Shown here: piece by piece, positions 1 through 11,215 of the stretch
Numbering within the stretch: position 1 is the stretch's first letter
How the letters are laid out: the number at the start of each line of letters is the position of its first letter
Notes under the pieces: model-generated
Seen by the model: the letters and a program-made list of their open reading frames with translations, nothing else
Told to the model about the DNA's origin: nothing
Database searches by the model: none
Program-made: the position numbers and the translations under genes
Assembly: GCA_903772945.1 (NCBI GenBank)
Contig: CAICTM010000828.1
Coordinates: forward strand, 1-46,258
From: Seminavis robusta
Taxonomy: Eukaryota; Bacillariophyta; Bacillariophyceae; Naviculales; Naviculaceae
DNA length: 46,258 nt
Reading direction: 5' to 3'

Positions 1-24
1 CCGGAAACCATTACCGGAGAAGCC

Positions 25-737
25 ATGGCCAACTCGGCCATTGCCAATTGCGGATGGAGTTTTGTCGTCCTCATGTCGCGTCAAGGCAAAATTCGATTGA
101 GTGAATTCTTTCAAAGCTACACGGAAAGTGAAAAGAGACGCATTCTCCGTGACATTGGCGCTGATATTTTGCCAAGAGCTCCCAAAATGTGCAATATCGT
201 CGAAAAGGGAACCTACAAATTCGTCTACAGACGATATGCCAGTCTCTACTTTGTCGTGGGTGTTCCGCTCGGATTGAATGAATTGATTGTACTCGAACAA
301 ATTCATCTTTTCGTCGAAGCACTCGATGGATACTTTAATTCGGGTGAGTACTAATACTGATGAGCAGTAGAAATGGTTGGGTCATCGACAAGTGGCGCGT
401 TGAGTTTCTTTTTCTTGTTGTTTTCTCAAAACATGCTTCGTCTCTGTTTTTGTTTTCTATTATTACAGTCTGCGAATTGGATTTGGTCTTTTCCCTGCAC
501 AAATCCCTCCTCATTCTCTTTGAAATGTTTATTGGGGGCATGCTTTGTGAATCCAGTAAACGAGAAGTACTCAAATCCATTGTCGAAGCAGAAGAATTAG
601 TCGAAGAAATGACAAAACCAGGTGAAGATACCGCCAGTCAGCTCGATGATGGATTGAGTTTCCAGGAACAATTCCAATTGGGAAGGACTCCGGGACGACG
701 AACGGGACCCGCGGCCGGTCCGGGTGGACGTCGTTAA
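25..737 (+). CDS. AP1S: AP-1 clathrin adaptor complex, sigma subunit
   Basis: Small sigma chain of the AP-1 coat that sorts cargo between trans-Golgi and endosomes. There are two exons, 25-343 and 469-737, with a GTGAGT donor at 344 and a TTATTACAG acceptor ending at 468. The join recreates the sigma hallmark FNSVCELDLVF. Exon 1 shows SRQGKIRLSEFF, PKMCNIVE and YRRYASLYFVVGV. The PKMC and RYASLYF blocks, and ESSKREVLKSI after the join, fit AP-1 better than AP-2, AP-3 or AP-4. The product from this ATG is about 195 residues against roughly 160 for the family; the extra length is a Gly/Pro/Arg-rich tail and a few N-terminal residues. The frame stays open back to base 1, so the true start may lie upstream of the window, possibly in another exon. 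The family call is firm; the start is uncertain. Confidence 0.88.
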
Positions 738-1664
738 GAGTATTGTATGGTATGCAACAAGAGAACGTATGTGTGGAGGGAGCGAATGGCAATCTTATAG
801 TGACACTAGTGGCTCCGTGATATCATCAGCGTTGCCGGTGAGAGGTATTTGGTTGGAGCTACAGTCGCAGTATTGCGCTCTAGCTAGTGCAGGAGCAAGG
901 ACAGCACTCCTATGGACGACACTGTTCATCCTCTAATGATAAGGTCTTTTAAGTCAGCTTCAACAGTGCCTCCCATGTAGGTTTTTATCTATCGAGTCTC
1001 TGGACAGCTAATTCCTCTCTGTAGTGATTGACTGAGTCGAGTCGATTGAAGGCGGGATCCCTCCTAATGCTTCCAGAACTGGAAGGCCGGGTTAGTCTCT
1101 CCCACACTTGCGTTTCGTGCTCTTATTGCTCTGGAACGAGTCCAGTCCAGTCTCTCAATCGTCTTCCCTCCGTTCTGACAGTTCGCTGTGTGCAAATCCT
1201 CCCATTGCCTGCTCATTCGCAATTGAAAACAACGAGACTACCACACAGCTACAGCAGTTTCGTTTGGTGTTTATACTGCAGCTTAGGACAACAAGAGCAC
1301 TGCCATTCCCACTATTCTACATCTCGACACGATACATACTACGCTGTACCAGTACCGCAGTAATACTAGAACATGGACACGTTCCAATTACAGTCGTACA
1401 ACGAATTCGATTCCATGATGCAGGACGGTTGTGTTTTAAAACCCAAGGCAACCTTCTTGATTTTATTCGTTTGGGTTCCATAATAAGGTGACAGTCCCGA
1501 CAATAGGATGATGATGATAGGAAGCAGCACATTTTATTTTTGGATTGATGACAGTTGCAAATAATGGACACAGTGTCCATTCTTGGATGGATTGGGATTA
1601 TTGATGTGGTGTGAATTCGTTGTGTGTGTGGTGTTTGTTTGGCCCGCCTTTCTTTTCATTCCAT
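738..1664. other. intergenic stretch, no gene seen
   Basis: This lies between the 3' ends of two convergent genes, AP-1 sigma and CK2 beta. Only short overlapping frames without recognisable motifs are present on either strand. It probably holds the two 3' untranslated regions. No RNA gene or repeat was recognised. Confidence 0.6.
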
Positions 1665-2968
1665 TCATACAGTATAACCATCCTGTCGTTTCTCCTCTTG
1701 ACGGCGCTGGAATCTACCAAGAATCCATCCTTTTGGTCCACTCTCTTCTCCATCAGATCGTCGTTTGTTGCTGCCTCCCGTCTTATTATTATTATTGCGG
1801 GCAATATTGGAGGATAATTTGGCGGCGGTTGGTTTGCTCGTATCGGCGGTTTCGCTTTTGATGGAAGGTGCGGCACTTCCATCGTCGTTTTTGGCATTGG
1901 GCGCCTTGTTGGGTGGTGAGTTTTTGGCAGCAGCTGCCGCGTCAGTGGGTGCGGCTTCTTTTTTGGCGGCTGCGACTGCAGCAGAGGATGATTTTCGCAT
2001 GGACACTCGACTCTTGCTATTGTTGGCCTTTGGATTATTATTCGTATCGGGAGCTGCAGCGACGGTGCCAGCGGGTGTATTCCTCTGCCGTGCCGACATG
2101 TGTACGCGGAATCCAAAGACGCGTGGGACATATGCCGAGTTGGGTGGTAGTGGATCGGGCACGAGATTGGAAAATGTCATGAGAAACAAGTGTGGAAAAG
2201 TAGTCCCAAAGGCGGCCCCATCGACCCCGGCAGCCCCCGCTCCGTGATGACTGGAACTCCGTGATCGAATGGGAGGTGGATGATAGACACATTGACATTT
2301 GGGACAAAAGATTTTGACCGTGTCGGCGCCCATTTCGTCCTTGAGTCCGACCGGTAATACGGGTTGTCCTTGACATTGTGCCAGTGGACAAGTGCCAAAT
2401 TCTTTGGCGGCGTACTGGTAAAAATAGAAATAGAAATTGGAAAATGAAGGTTGAGAGCAGAAGAGTTAGTCAGTGGAGAGAAAGACAACTCATCATTCAC
2501 ATTCATCTAGTTGTATCTATACTACTCACCTTATTATACATGGCATCGAGTCCATGAGCCGTAATGATATATCGAGCATGTATAAGACCATAGAGAGTAC
2601 AAGCACTCTGTGTCAAATGGGAGTCGTCCGAATCATCGGGTCCAATTCGATCGAGAATGAGATCGAGACAATCGGAAAAGTTGGAGACACACGCTCGCAG
2701 TCCATAAAGATTAAACCCATCTTCAATGTACGATCGTTCCACTTCGCAAAACATTTCGTGGCCTTTCAGACCGCAGAACCTATACAAATAGTTAAGTGAG
2801 AGTGAAGTGAGCGAGTGACAGCATGGGCAATGGAGAGAGAAGAGAAGAGAAGAGATCTTTGTACTGTATACATCGGTGGTGTAGACGAATGATCCATAGA
2901 GTATATACTCACCACTGTATCCACGGTTCATCGTGTCCAGAGCCTGAGGAATCTTCATTGAATGCCAT
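1665..2968 (-). CDS. CSNK2B: casein kinase 2 regulatory subunit beta
   Basis: Regulatory beta subunit of protein kinase CK2, which dimerises through a zinc finger and docks the catalytic alpha subunits. There are three exons on the minus strand: 2968-2913, 2779-2530 and 2414-1665. Introns of 133 and 115 bp have GTGAGT donors. Joining exons 1 and 2 gives EPWIQWFCGLKGHEMFCEVE, the classic N-terminal block, followed by YIEDGFNLYGL and LYGLIHARYIIT. Exon 3 gives KEFGTCPLAQC and VKIFCPKCQCVY, the four zinc-binding cysteines, then GAAFGTTFPHLFLM and VPRVFGFRVH. The start ATG sits just before an acidic/Ser segment, as is usual. The protein is 351 residues because a tail of about 125 residues rich in Ala, Lys, Asn and Ser follows the conserved core. 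That tail is low-complexity and may be disordered. An open frame antisense to it (1765-2247) is a shadow. Confidence 0.93.
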
Positions 2969-3859
2969 GATGACGGTTTGACTATTGTGTTGTGTACTGA
3001 GGAATTGGCGGAAGTGAGTGGGACAGTACGGTAAATCTAGCCAGCTTAGCTTCACTTGGTGCAGGTGGATGGATGGAATGCAATCAAATAAATGAGTTGA
3101 GAGGTGTTCGGCGGCCTTCAGTGGCAGTCGTAAGGTACAGGAGGTCCTCTTGTCGCAACCTTCTGGTTAGATAGTTGGGATTGATGGATTCGATTCGGTG
3201 TGGGTATCGCTGATGATGTCTGTCACAAGGGAATCTCGGAGGCACTGTTGTTGTGGAACGTGAGGGGCTGCTTTGAGATTGCTGTTGCGCTGCTGCTCGA
3301 TCTGCCTCGTTTGGAGTTGTTGATGGCCCGCTTCGGGACGACGAAGGAAGGTTGGACGACGAAGGAAGGTTGGACGACGAAGGAAGGTTGGACGACGAGT
3401 CGAGTCCTCAGTCGAGTCGAGTCCAAAAAAGATTGCACTGTTGCTCTATAATTCAGGTCGATGAGGTAAAATATTGGGTTCAAATACATGTACTTTGCAT
3501 ATTCGAGTCAAAATAATTATTACCTCATCTACCTGTAATCTGGTGTCTGGTCCACCATCGGAAGGTTGAAGACGACGAATGACGTTTGTTGCTGCCCATC
3601 GTTCATTTTCTTGCATTTCGCCATCACGGTCACAGGTGGAAGCAAAGACACAAAAAGCATCAGGTAGTCTAGATACATCTAGATGGGCAAATGCATTCCA
3701 GCCAGCTTACTCATCATCACTCACATCACTTACATCAGTAGCATCCTCATCAGCCAAGTAAGGCATCTTTTAAAAGCCACAATTATTGAAAAAAGGCACC
3801 CACAGGAACCATAGCTGCTAGCGGTATCATTTTTCAACCCTGAGTGGACAACAACAAAC
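2969..3859. promoter_or_regulatory. divergent intergenic region between CK2 beta and PNPase
   Basis: This roughly 890 bp gap separates two divergently transcribed genes and so should contain both promoters and 5' untranslated regions. I see no convincing core promoter motif. It contains the 18-bp tandem repeat at 3338-3400 and a variant GGAAGGTTGAAGACGACGAA near 3560. No gene is supported. Confidence 0.5.
3338..3400. repeat. 18-bp tandem minisatellite, 3.5 copies
   Basis: The unit GACGACGAAGGAAGGTTG is repeated exactly at 3338, 3356 and 3374, with a half copy to 3400. In one frame it would read a TTKEGW repeat, but no plausible gene surrounds it. A diverged relative of the unit occurs about 160 bp downstream. 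The copies are identical, so the expansion is recent. Confidence 0.9.
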
Positions 3860-6674
3860 ATGAGAATGAAGTTCCAGGCATCCGTGATCTTGTCCCTATG
3901 TTCTCTGTCAGCTTGGCAGCTCCAGGATACCCATTGGGGTATCCAAGCCTTTGTCCCTCTTCATCGCCACTACTATCATCACCACAATAAGGCAGTAGTT
4001 CCAACCATCACCACAAGAAGAGCCGAATCTGCTACCGATACTGCTACTGCTACTACTGTCAATGGGGACGCAGACGACGACGAAACTGTGGCTACCGAAG
4101 CCGAAACCATTGCTCCACCCGTCCTCGAAACCAAAGCTTCCTTTTCCGTTGACACCACCACCAGCGAGTTTGGGAATCCCGTACATACACTCACTTTTGA
4201 ATCCATTCCGGGACAAGAAGTGGGCGTACCACCCATCACCATGGAAACTGGAAAAATCGGGAGACAGGCAGCAGGAGCCATTGTCTTGACACGAGGTGAC
4301 ACGGTCTTGTACGCCACGGCAGCACGGGATCATGCCCCCAAAGATAATATCGACTTTTTACCACTCTCGGTAGAACATCAAGAACGATTTTCATCCGCCG
4401 GGTTGACGTCGGGATCGTACAACAAACGCGATGGACGACCCGCCGAACACGAAATTTTGACCTGTCGACTCATTGATCGACCACTGCGACCACTCATTAA
4501 TAGTGGATGGAGACACGAAACGCAACTCTTGAATTGGGTACTCAGTTACGATGGCATTCGATCCTGTGATCCATTGGCCATTATAGCCAGTGCCGCCGCA
4601 CTCTATATCAGTGACGTGCCGCTCACCAAACCAGTCGCATCGGTCAATGTGGGCTATGTTAACGAACAACTCATTATCAATCCCAGCAATGAACAGATGG
4701 AATCCAGTCGATTGCATTTGACCGTCGCGGGGACCAAAGATGGAATCATGATGATTGAGGGAGCAGCCGACTTTTTACCCGAAAAAATCATGATTGACGC
4801 CGTCAAATTCGGTCATGACGCCATTATCGGACTCTGTGATGGTATGGAAGCCTTGGGCAAACTCGTGGGCAAGGAGAAAAAAATCGATACCATCAAACCA
4901 CCCGTGGAGGGATTGCAGGAACGAGTGGATGCACTCTTTACCGAACGAGTCGATGCCATGTACACGGGTGGCGGGAGCAAAGAAGAGAGCGGTAAAACCA
5001 TGTGGGAATTGCAAACAGCCGTCGTGGTTGAGTTGGAAGAGGAATTCCCCGAGGAAGCAATTGCCATCAAGGTTGCCTTTAAGGATCTGTTGTGTCGTCG
5101 CATGTTTGTGTTAGGCAAAGAAAAAGGACTTCGGTGCGATGGAAGACAACTCGATGAGATTCGAAAACTGAACATGGAGGCTGGATTCCTCCCACGAGTG
5201 CATGGATCGGCTATCTTTACACGTGGAGAAACGCAAGCAATTGCTACGGCAACTTTGGGGGATTCCGGTATGCGCCAAAAGATTGACAAGATTGATGGAC
5301 AGGAGCAAAAGAGATTCTACTTGCAGTACACATTCCCACCCAGTTGTGTAGGTGAAACGGGCCGTGTGGGTGCTCCCGGTCGGAGAGAAGTCGGTCATGG
5401 AAACCTGGCAGAGCGGTAAGTGTGCAACGCATGGATGGATGGGGCAGAAACCAAATGGATTGCCAGTTAGTTCCATGTGTTTTGGTGGATCTGAGCTATT
5501 TGATATTACAGTGGAAGCGTTCTAACTTTGTTCTTGATATCTCGTCGGTATTGACGGCATTCATGGTCGTTGTGCAATCAGCGCCTTGATTCCAACGTTG
5601 CCAACCGAAGGAGATTTCCCCTACACTATTCGCGTGGAATCCTTGATCACCGAATCACATGGATCAAGTTCAATGGCAAGCGTTTGTGGAGGCTGCCTGG
5701 CTCTGATGGATGCAGGAGTGCCAATCAAGAGCCCTGTAGCAGGAGTTGCCATGGGAATGCTTTTGGGCGACAAAGAAGGTGTTTCTGATGAAAATGCCAT
5801 CATTCTTACGGATATCCTGGGCACGGAAGATGCCCTGGGAACAATGGATTTCAAAGTGGCCGGAGACAGAGAAGGAATCACAACGTTTCAACTCGACATC
5901 AAATGTGAAGGCTTGACATTGCAGACAATGGAGCGTGCCCTGGAACAAGCCAGAGTGGGAAGATTACACTTGCTTGACGAAATGGAAAAGACACTACCAA
6001 AACCACGAGAAGTGTTGCCACCAACTGTCCCGAAAATGCGAACATTTGAAATTCCCTTCGAGTCAATAGGCAAAGTCATTGGTCCTGGAGGCAAACAAAT
6101 TCGTGCCATCATTGAGGATAATGCATTGGAAAATATGGACGTTAAGGATGATGGAACCATTCAACTTTCAGGTTTCGACATGGAAAAGTTGGCGGAGGCG
6201 GAAGAGTTTGTCAAGCTTTTAATTGCAGGAGGAGGAGGCCGAGGCAACAGACCTGGAGGAGGCAGGTCTGACAAACCACCCTATAAAGGTCCAGATCCAG
6301 TAGAAGGTGAAACCTACAAGGGTAAAATCACCGGTATCCACAACTTTGGTGTGTTTTTGGAGTTCCTTCCAGGTGCCGAAGATGGCTCCTACCCTGGACT
6401 GGAGGGGTTGTGTCATGTCTCAGAGCTTGCTGGTGAGCGCGTCCGCAACTGCGAAGGCTTCATGAGGTCGATGGGCGTGGATGAATTAGAAGTGAAGTAC
6501 ATGGGTCAAAACAAGGGCAAACACCAACTGAGTCGAAAGGCTGTTCTTGAGGAAAAATATGGCGGAAAGAAAAGCCGACCGCCGCCAAAGAAGGATTCAG
6601 CTCCAGCTGTGGCGAAGATGCCAGCGGATGAAATTGATGTAATTGCAAAAGCCATCGAGGGCATTGCAGATTAG
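3860..6674 (+). CDS. PNP: polynucleotide phosphorylase, plastid-targeted
   Basis: Phosphorolytic 3'-5' exoribonuclease that also adds tails; it acts in RNA turnover. Exons are 3860-5415 and 5582-6674, separated by a 166-bp GTAAGT...CAG intron, giving 882 residues. Order: a hydrophobic signal segment with an A-F site (IQAFVP, A30/F31), as in diatom plastid presequences; a low-complexity spacer; first RNase PH core (about 110-330, RDHAPKDNIDFLPLSVEHQERF); helical linker; second core (about 440-640) with the phosphate-binding SHGSSSM and aspartates 602 and 608 matching the catalytic pair of bacterial PNPase (TEDALGTMDF); KH domain (about 672-730, GxxG as GPGG 686-689); S1 domain (about 761-840). 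The splice recreates GHGNLAERALIPTLP. A plastid rather than mitochondrial home is inferred from the presequence only. A Gly-rich insert joins KH and S1. Confidence 0.95.
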
Positions 6675-6783
6675 TTTGAAACCGAAACGCATCCAAGCAA
6701 GCTTTCCTTCATAGACTAGCTACTCTGCGTTCTATTCTGGCTATCAGATCTATCTCTGTAACTTTTAAATCTCTACATGTCAT

Positions 6784-9090
6784 CTACCCACCTTGATCGC
6801 CATTGCTTTCGCTTCCTTGTTTCAGTTCGCCGTCGTCCGAAGTCACCAGCAAAGGAGGTTCCTGTCCCATTGCATTCATCATGCTTCGTACAGGACCAGG
6901 GCCACCCGATCCTGCGTCCAGAGACTGCAACAGGTTTAGCAAAAGGCGTGATTCTTCCCCTGAATCGTTGTCAGTCCCTAAGAGTACTCCCGCGTCATTG
7001 AGGGCTTCAGAGTCCACCGCCACCGAAGCTGCTGCTGTGCCCTTCAACTCCGCGTCCATAGCAGCCTGAAAGAATAACAAAGAGATGACAAGAAGTTGAG
7101 CCCTACTCATTGCGCTTGCGTGGCTCAAAGAGCATCTTACCATTAGCTCTACAACGTCAGTGTCAACGGCGTCATTGCTTTCGTCGTCGTCTTCACCCTC
7201 GTCTGGTAACATGGCTTGGTAGTCATCGCCCGAGAAGAATTCGTCATTTCCGTCCCCATCCAGCGAAGTCGCCTTGCCCACAGGAAAAACAATATCATTG
7301 GTAGTTGTAGATGGGTCTAGCACCGTTTTCAGCAAATTCAGAAAGACTCGAGGCTGGATTTCAACAGGGATATCATCGTTGTCATCAGCAGCAGTAGCGT
7401 CTGTCCTTGAGACCTTCTGCTTATCATACGAAACTCCTTCCGGCCCACTCTTGTCTCCCATAAAGTCTTGAACAGCATTCAGCATTGTATCGAGTTGAGC
7501 AGCTTGTTCCTTTTCTTCATCTTGTCGTGTTGTTTTGGATGCAGCACTGTCGTTGTCGTTGGGATCCACCAACAACGTGCCGCGTACTTGTTTTTCCATG
7601 GTCTCCACGGTGAACAACATCCAATCTTCATTTGGATCCACTTCATCTTGACGTGGAACGACAAAGTCTAGCTGTTCGCTGTCCACCTTTTTGAGCTCGC
7701 GTTGTATTTGTGCCGCCAGGGATGTATCGGGATGCGACAACGGGCATATGTTTTCGCCCACGAGCTCTTCCGCCACCACTGGACATTGCATGATATTGCT
7801 AATGTCGTGAACGGCGTGATTGGGCCCCATTCTCCAAGCATCCAACAGCCAAGTGGCTGATTCCATCCCCCACAACTCTCGCAGTAGGCGTGGCCAGTAG
7901 TGGAGGACGCGGCGTTCCGTGGAGGATGATTGCAGGGTTGCTACATGCAGCAGCTCATTGAATCCAGCCACCAATCGCACACCGATATGTACGGCATGAC
8001 ACAGATGAGGCGTGGCTTCGACGGCACATTGTCGTTGTATCCGTCGTAGCTCTACCGATTGATAGGCTTTTGGGACTGTGGTTTCAGTTTTCCAAGCGTG
8101 AGCTGATACTAGCGTTCGGAGCATGGCATAGTTGGTGCGAGAAAAGTTGTGGGTTGTAAAGACCCAATCTTCGCACTCGATACTACTACTTGTACTTGTT
8201 GTGGAGGTGGTTTGTGTGGTGGAAGATTTGGAGGATGGGTTCTTGCTCTTTTTCTTTTGTATAGTTTTGAGTTCTGGTTGGAGCGTATAGGTGGCAAAGG
8301 CAATAATAGCTGCATTGACCAAATCAGGTCTTCGGTGAATCAAGTAGGCAACCGGACGGGGGAGTGCGATGACAGCCTTGTGCTCATGAGTGCTCGCTGT
8401 TTTGGCCTTGTCTGGTTGTTGGCTTTTACTCAGGATGTAGGATGGTACAAACCGAGCAACACAGTCTCGAATGGCCTCTTGAACTCTGCCAGGATTCTGC
8501 ACTTGGCTGCCTCCTTTTTGTAGCGTTTTCAATGCCTCCTGCAACCCCAGGTTGTGGGTCTGATTGTTGGTACTGGAATTGGAATTGGTAGGTGCTACTG
8601 GCAATAATTGTATTTGTCCATTTTGAACCCAACATCTGTGCCGCATAGCTTCTGGCCCCACATCATCCACCCAGGAAGGCAAGACATTGGCACTCTCAAT
8701 GAGGAGAATCTGTCCATCCTGCACATCCCAGCATTCCACGGCAATCTGTGATGATTGCTCTGTAAATTGTCGCACCAGTTCCACGGCCGTCCATTCGTCC
8801 GCCACATTGGCACCGTACCGACAAATGGCACGCAAGTGGGGGATTTGCTCGCTTCCATGAATGCCAAAGACGGGACCATCTCCACCCATATGCCATTGGT
8901 AACGCTGTGTTTGAAAAAAGGCATTCAACTCTTTGGCAAGAGCCGCCAATCGAAGCAAGACTTGAATTTCGGTCTCATCAGATGGTAAGACGTGCACGTC
9001 CAGCCACAAGGAATCGTGATCCACATCAGCAAGCTCGTGACGTTCTGCTTGGCGCAAGAGAGCCTCCTGTAGCAACGAACCTGCTTCCAT
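6784..9090 (-). CDS. ECD: ecdysoneless (ECD/SGT1-family) protein
   Basis: Homologue of Ecdysoneless. In animals and fungi the family is tied to pre-mRNA splicing, cell-cycle control and transcription, but its activity is not well defined. The N-terminal half shows the family blocks WHMGGDGPVFGIHG and CWDVQDGQILLIESANVLPSWV. The C-terminus shows MDAELKGT and LLLNLLQSLDAGSGGPGPV followed by MMNAMGQEPP, which fits the end of known ECD proteins. The acidic middle (PDEGEDDDESNDAVDTD) is also typical. The frame is open for 768 codons, but an internal 75-bp segment (7140-7066 on the minus strand) begins GTAAGA and ends TTCTTTCAG and is probably an in-frame intron. Removing it gives 743 residues and joins VVELM to AAMDAELKGT. 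The start ATG at 9090 is the first in frame. It is convergent with PNPase, about 110 bp away. Confidence 0.88.
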   Translation of the reverse strand: MEAGSLLQEALLRQAERHELADVDHDSLWLDVHVLPSDETEIQVLLRLAALAKELNAFFQTQRYQWHMGGDGPVFGIHGSEQIPHLRAICRYGANVADEWTAVELVRQFTEQSSQIAVECWDVQDGQILLIESANVLPSWVDDVGPEAMRHRCWVQNGQIQLLPVAPTNSNSSTNNQTHNLGLQEALKTLQKGGSQVQNPGRVQEAIRDCVARFVPSYILSKSQQPDKAKTASTHEHKAVIALPRPVAYLIHRRPDLVNAAIIAFATYTLQPELKTIQKKKSKNPSSKSSTTQTTSTTSTSSSIECEDWVFTTHNFSRTNYAMLRTLVSAHAWKTETTVPKAYQSVELRRIQRQCAVEATPHLCHAVHIGVRLVAGFNELLHVATLQSSSTERRVLHYWPRLLRELWGMESATWLLDAWRMGPNHAVHDISNIMQCPVVAEELVGENICPLSHPDTSLAAQIQRELKKVDSEQLDFVVPRQDEVDPNEDWMLFTVETMEKQVRGTLLVDPNDNDSAASKTTRQDEEKEQAAQLDTMLNAVQDFMGDKSGPEGVSYDKQKVSRTDATAADDNDDIPVEIQPRVFLNLLKTVLDPSTTTNDIVFPVGKATSLDGDGNDEFFSGDDYQAMLPDEGEDDDESNDAVDTDVVELMVRCSLSHASAMSRAQLLVISLLFFQAAMDAELKGTAAASVAVDSEALNDAGVLLGTDNDSGEESRLLLNLLQSLDAGSGGPGPVRSMMNAMGQEPPLLVTSDDGELKQGSESNGDQGG

Positions 9091-9817
9091 CGTAAGTCGA
9101 TCGATGAACCAACCAAAAGAAGCTTTCGTGGAAATATAATCCTTGCTGCAGTGTCTGTGTGTATTTTACTAAGGTCTTGTACAGTACTCGACGTCTTGTC
9201 AGCTCTGTGTCTGTGTTTTTGTCGAGGTGTCGAAGAGAGTGTGTGGTGGGTGGGTGGGTGGGCGAAAGATTTGCTGGAGATTTTGAAGAAACAAAATCAA
9301 AACTTTTGATTTGGCCAAATCACACAGCAAGGCCCCTTTTTGTCAAATCAGCCATCCTGTCGAGTCTGCAACACCATCACGAAGACAAATCTACACAACA
9401 TTGCTCCTGTACCGGTACCGTACGGTAGCATGCTGGAGGCCCTAGTTCTTTGTGTACAGGTAGCACAAGAACGAGCTCACAGCTTCAAGGAAACAATGTG
9501 TTCGAATTTGACATGTCTTCCTCCAAAGCCAGACCTGCACATATCAGATTCTCATACGAAACCTGAACGTCGCTTAGCGTCTTCTACGCTTACCGATGTG
9601 CATTCCTACAATCTACAATCCTCCAAAAATTACAGACCAGCCTTTCAACTATCATAGGTTATTTACAATTGGGCTTAGATTGTTTATTTACAGTATCCAA
9701 TCTTGGTTTGGCTGGGTACACGGTTGCACAACCTTCTCATATTTACATGCACCCCAGAATCAAATCACTGCCACACCAATCTTTGTCATTTCTTCTTGAT
9801 GTAATTGTTGCATCGAT
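9091..9817. other. intergenic region upstream of ECD and downstream of LHCX
   Basis: This should hold the ECD promoter and 5' leader, then the LHCX 3' untranslated region. A short GTGGGTGGGTGGGTGGGC run lies near 9246-9263, and the palindrome GTACCGGTAC at 9409-9418 belongs to the dispersed TACCGGTA set. Small open frames here show no coding character. Confidence 0.5.
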
Positions 9818-10459
9818 TTAGTGCATGAAGTGCTCAATGATTCCCTTTCCATCAACCAACTCTTGTGCCATGAATCCTGCAGCCGCAAGCATGGCCAATC
9901 TTCCATTTTGGAGTTCCTTGTTTTGGAGAACCAAAAGCTCTTCAGGATCCTCAGGCTTCAATCCAAGGGGATCAAATCCAATGTCACCAGGAGTGTAATC
10001 AGCGCGGAGAAGGCCTGGTTGGTCAACTGGAACATCAGCAGGATCAACCCATCCAATCTCAGCACGTTTTTGTTCAGCAGCTCCAATTCCAGTAACCAAC
10101 AAGGCCCAGAAAAGAGGTGGGACCTGAGCAAGGTGGGAAATGGCAGGACCGGTAACACTAGCATCCCACAAGAAGGAGGATCCTTCAACAGCTTCTCCAG
10201 CCAAGAAACCAATGGCAGCAAGCATGGCAACACGTCCATGTGTAAGCTCAGCCTCACGGTATCGCTTCAAAGTCTTCTCATCAGCCTTGGCCGCAAAACC
10301 AAGAGGGTCCCAGATGCCAACAGGCTCCAGAGCTCCAGGAATAGTTTCAACAGTGAAAGCAGGTGCAGCCACAGTGGCAGCCTTCTTGGAAGCAACACCA
10401 AAAGGGCTGAAAGCACTGGCAGAAGCAGCAAAAAGAGTGATGGCAGCAGCGAACTTCAT
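9818..10459 (-). CDS. LHCX: LHCX-type fucoxanthin chlorophyll a/c-binding protein
   Basis: Stress-type thylakoid light-harvesting protein of the LHCX/LI818-like clade, which supports energy-dependent quenching in diatoms. It has 213 residues. The start is MKFAAAITLFAASASAFSPF at 10459, a signal peptide ending in an ASAF plastid motif; the open frame extends upstream to 10558 but that part is 5' leader. Helix 1 carries REAELTHGRVAMLAAIGFLAG, helix 2 lies in PPLFWALLVTGIGAAEQKRAEIG, and helix 3 carries KELQNGRLAMLAAAGFMAQ. The Glu/Arg pairs of helices 1 and 3 are intact. The long second loop (VDPADVPVDQPGLLRADY, then GDIGFDPLGLKP) and the EAVEGSSFLWDAS segment match remembered pennate LHCX sequences more closely than LHCF or LHCR. 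No intron is seen. Light-stress induction is expected from the family, not from a motif visible here. Confidence 0.93.
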   Translation of the reverse strand: MKFAAAITLFAASASAFSPFGVASKKAATVAAPAFTVETIPGALEPVGIWDPLGFAAKADEKTLKRYREAELTHGRVAMLAAIGFLAGEAVEGSSFLWDASVTGPAISHLAQVPPLFWALLVTGIGAAEQKRAEIGWVDPADVPVDQPGLLRADYTPGDIGFDPLGLKPEDPEELLVLQNKELQNGRLAMLAAAGFMAQELVDGKGIIEHFMH

Positions 10460-11215
10460 TTTGGTTGGTTGGTGGTTTTCAAGGTTTTTTGTTTTTGTTT
10501 GCAGCTTGTTCTCAAGTTGATTTTGTGAGACTGAAGTGGGGCGAAGAGAAAAAAACATTCTGATCGCTGACTAAAAGTACATCCATCAGCCTTTGACCAC
10601 GCATTCTTCCGGATGGGAAAGCATCAGCACAATGGCTCTACAGCGATCGAAAGCATTCTGACGGCAGCCCTGAGCCGCCAACTCAACTCCATGGGATTGC
10701 ATCATTCCAGACTGAGTTGAGTCCATCACGCAGTGGTCAGTTCATTTGCCAGCATCGAGATCGCAATCAGAGACAGCAATGACTCAGCCATTTTCACTCC
10801 AACCCTAAACTTGTTTTGAAACAAATGCAATCGCTTGTCGTACGTATCGTACAGTGCAGAATAAAGGCAACTAAATTGATGCAATGCAATCAAGGTGAGT
10901 GAGGAGTTGCGGTGGCCTTGGCAGGATACTGTAAGCTGCTGCTTGCTGTTACGGTACTTATTAGGATATCCCCATATCCAAGATTGCTGGATGAGCCGGT
11001 AAGCAAAAATTTGGAAAACCTGGTCTGCCGTTGCATTGGGTTGGGTTCGAGCACCTCCACCAGCCTTCCCCGGCCCATTCCACCCAACGCTTGTTCTCAC
11101 ATTTTGGAGCAAACAAACGTAAGTGTCAGTCTACGAAACTTGATCAGGGGCCTCGAGTATTACGAAAGCTAGATTGCATTGAACATTTTTGACAGTGGGG
11201 AAAAGAATCGAGGCC
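10460..11215. promoter_or_regulatory. divergent region between LHCX and the first secreted mosaic gene
   Basis: The upstream regions of two divergent genes meet here, so both promoters are expected. The LHCX leader directly above the ATG is rich in AAAAC and AACC runs on the coding strand. Small open frames on either strand have no family features. I could not identify a specific light-response element. Confidence 0.45.

Noticed and set aside
1765..2247. 160-codon plus-strand frame
   Set aside because: It lies antisense to the Ala/Lys-rich tail of CK2 beta, whose codon pattern creates the open frame. It has no family features of its own.
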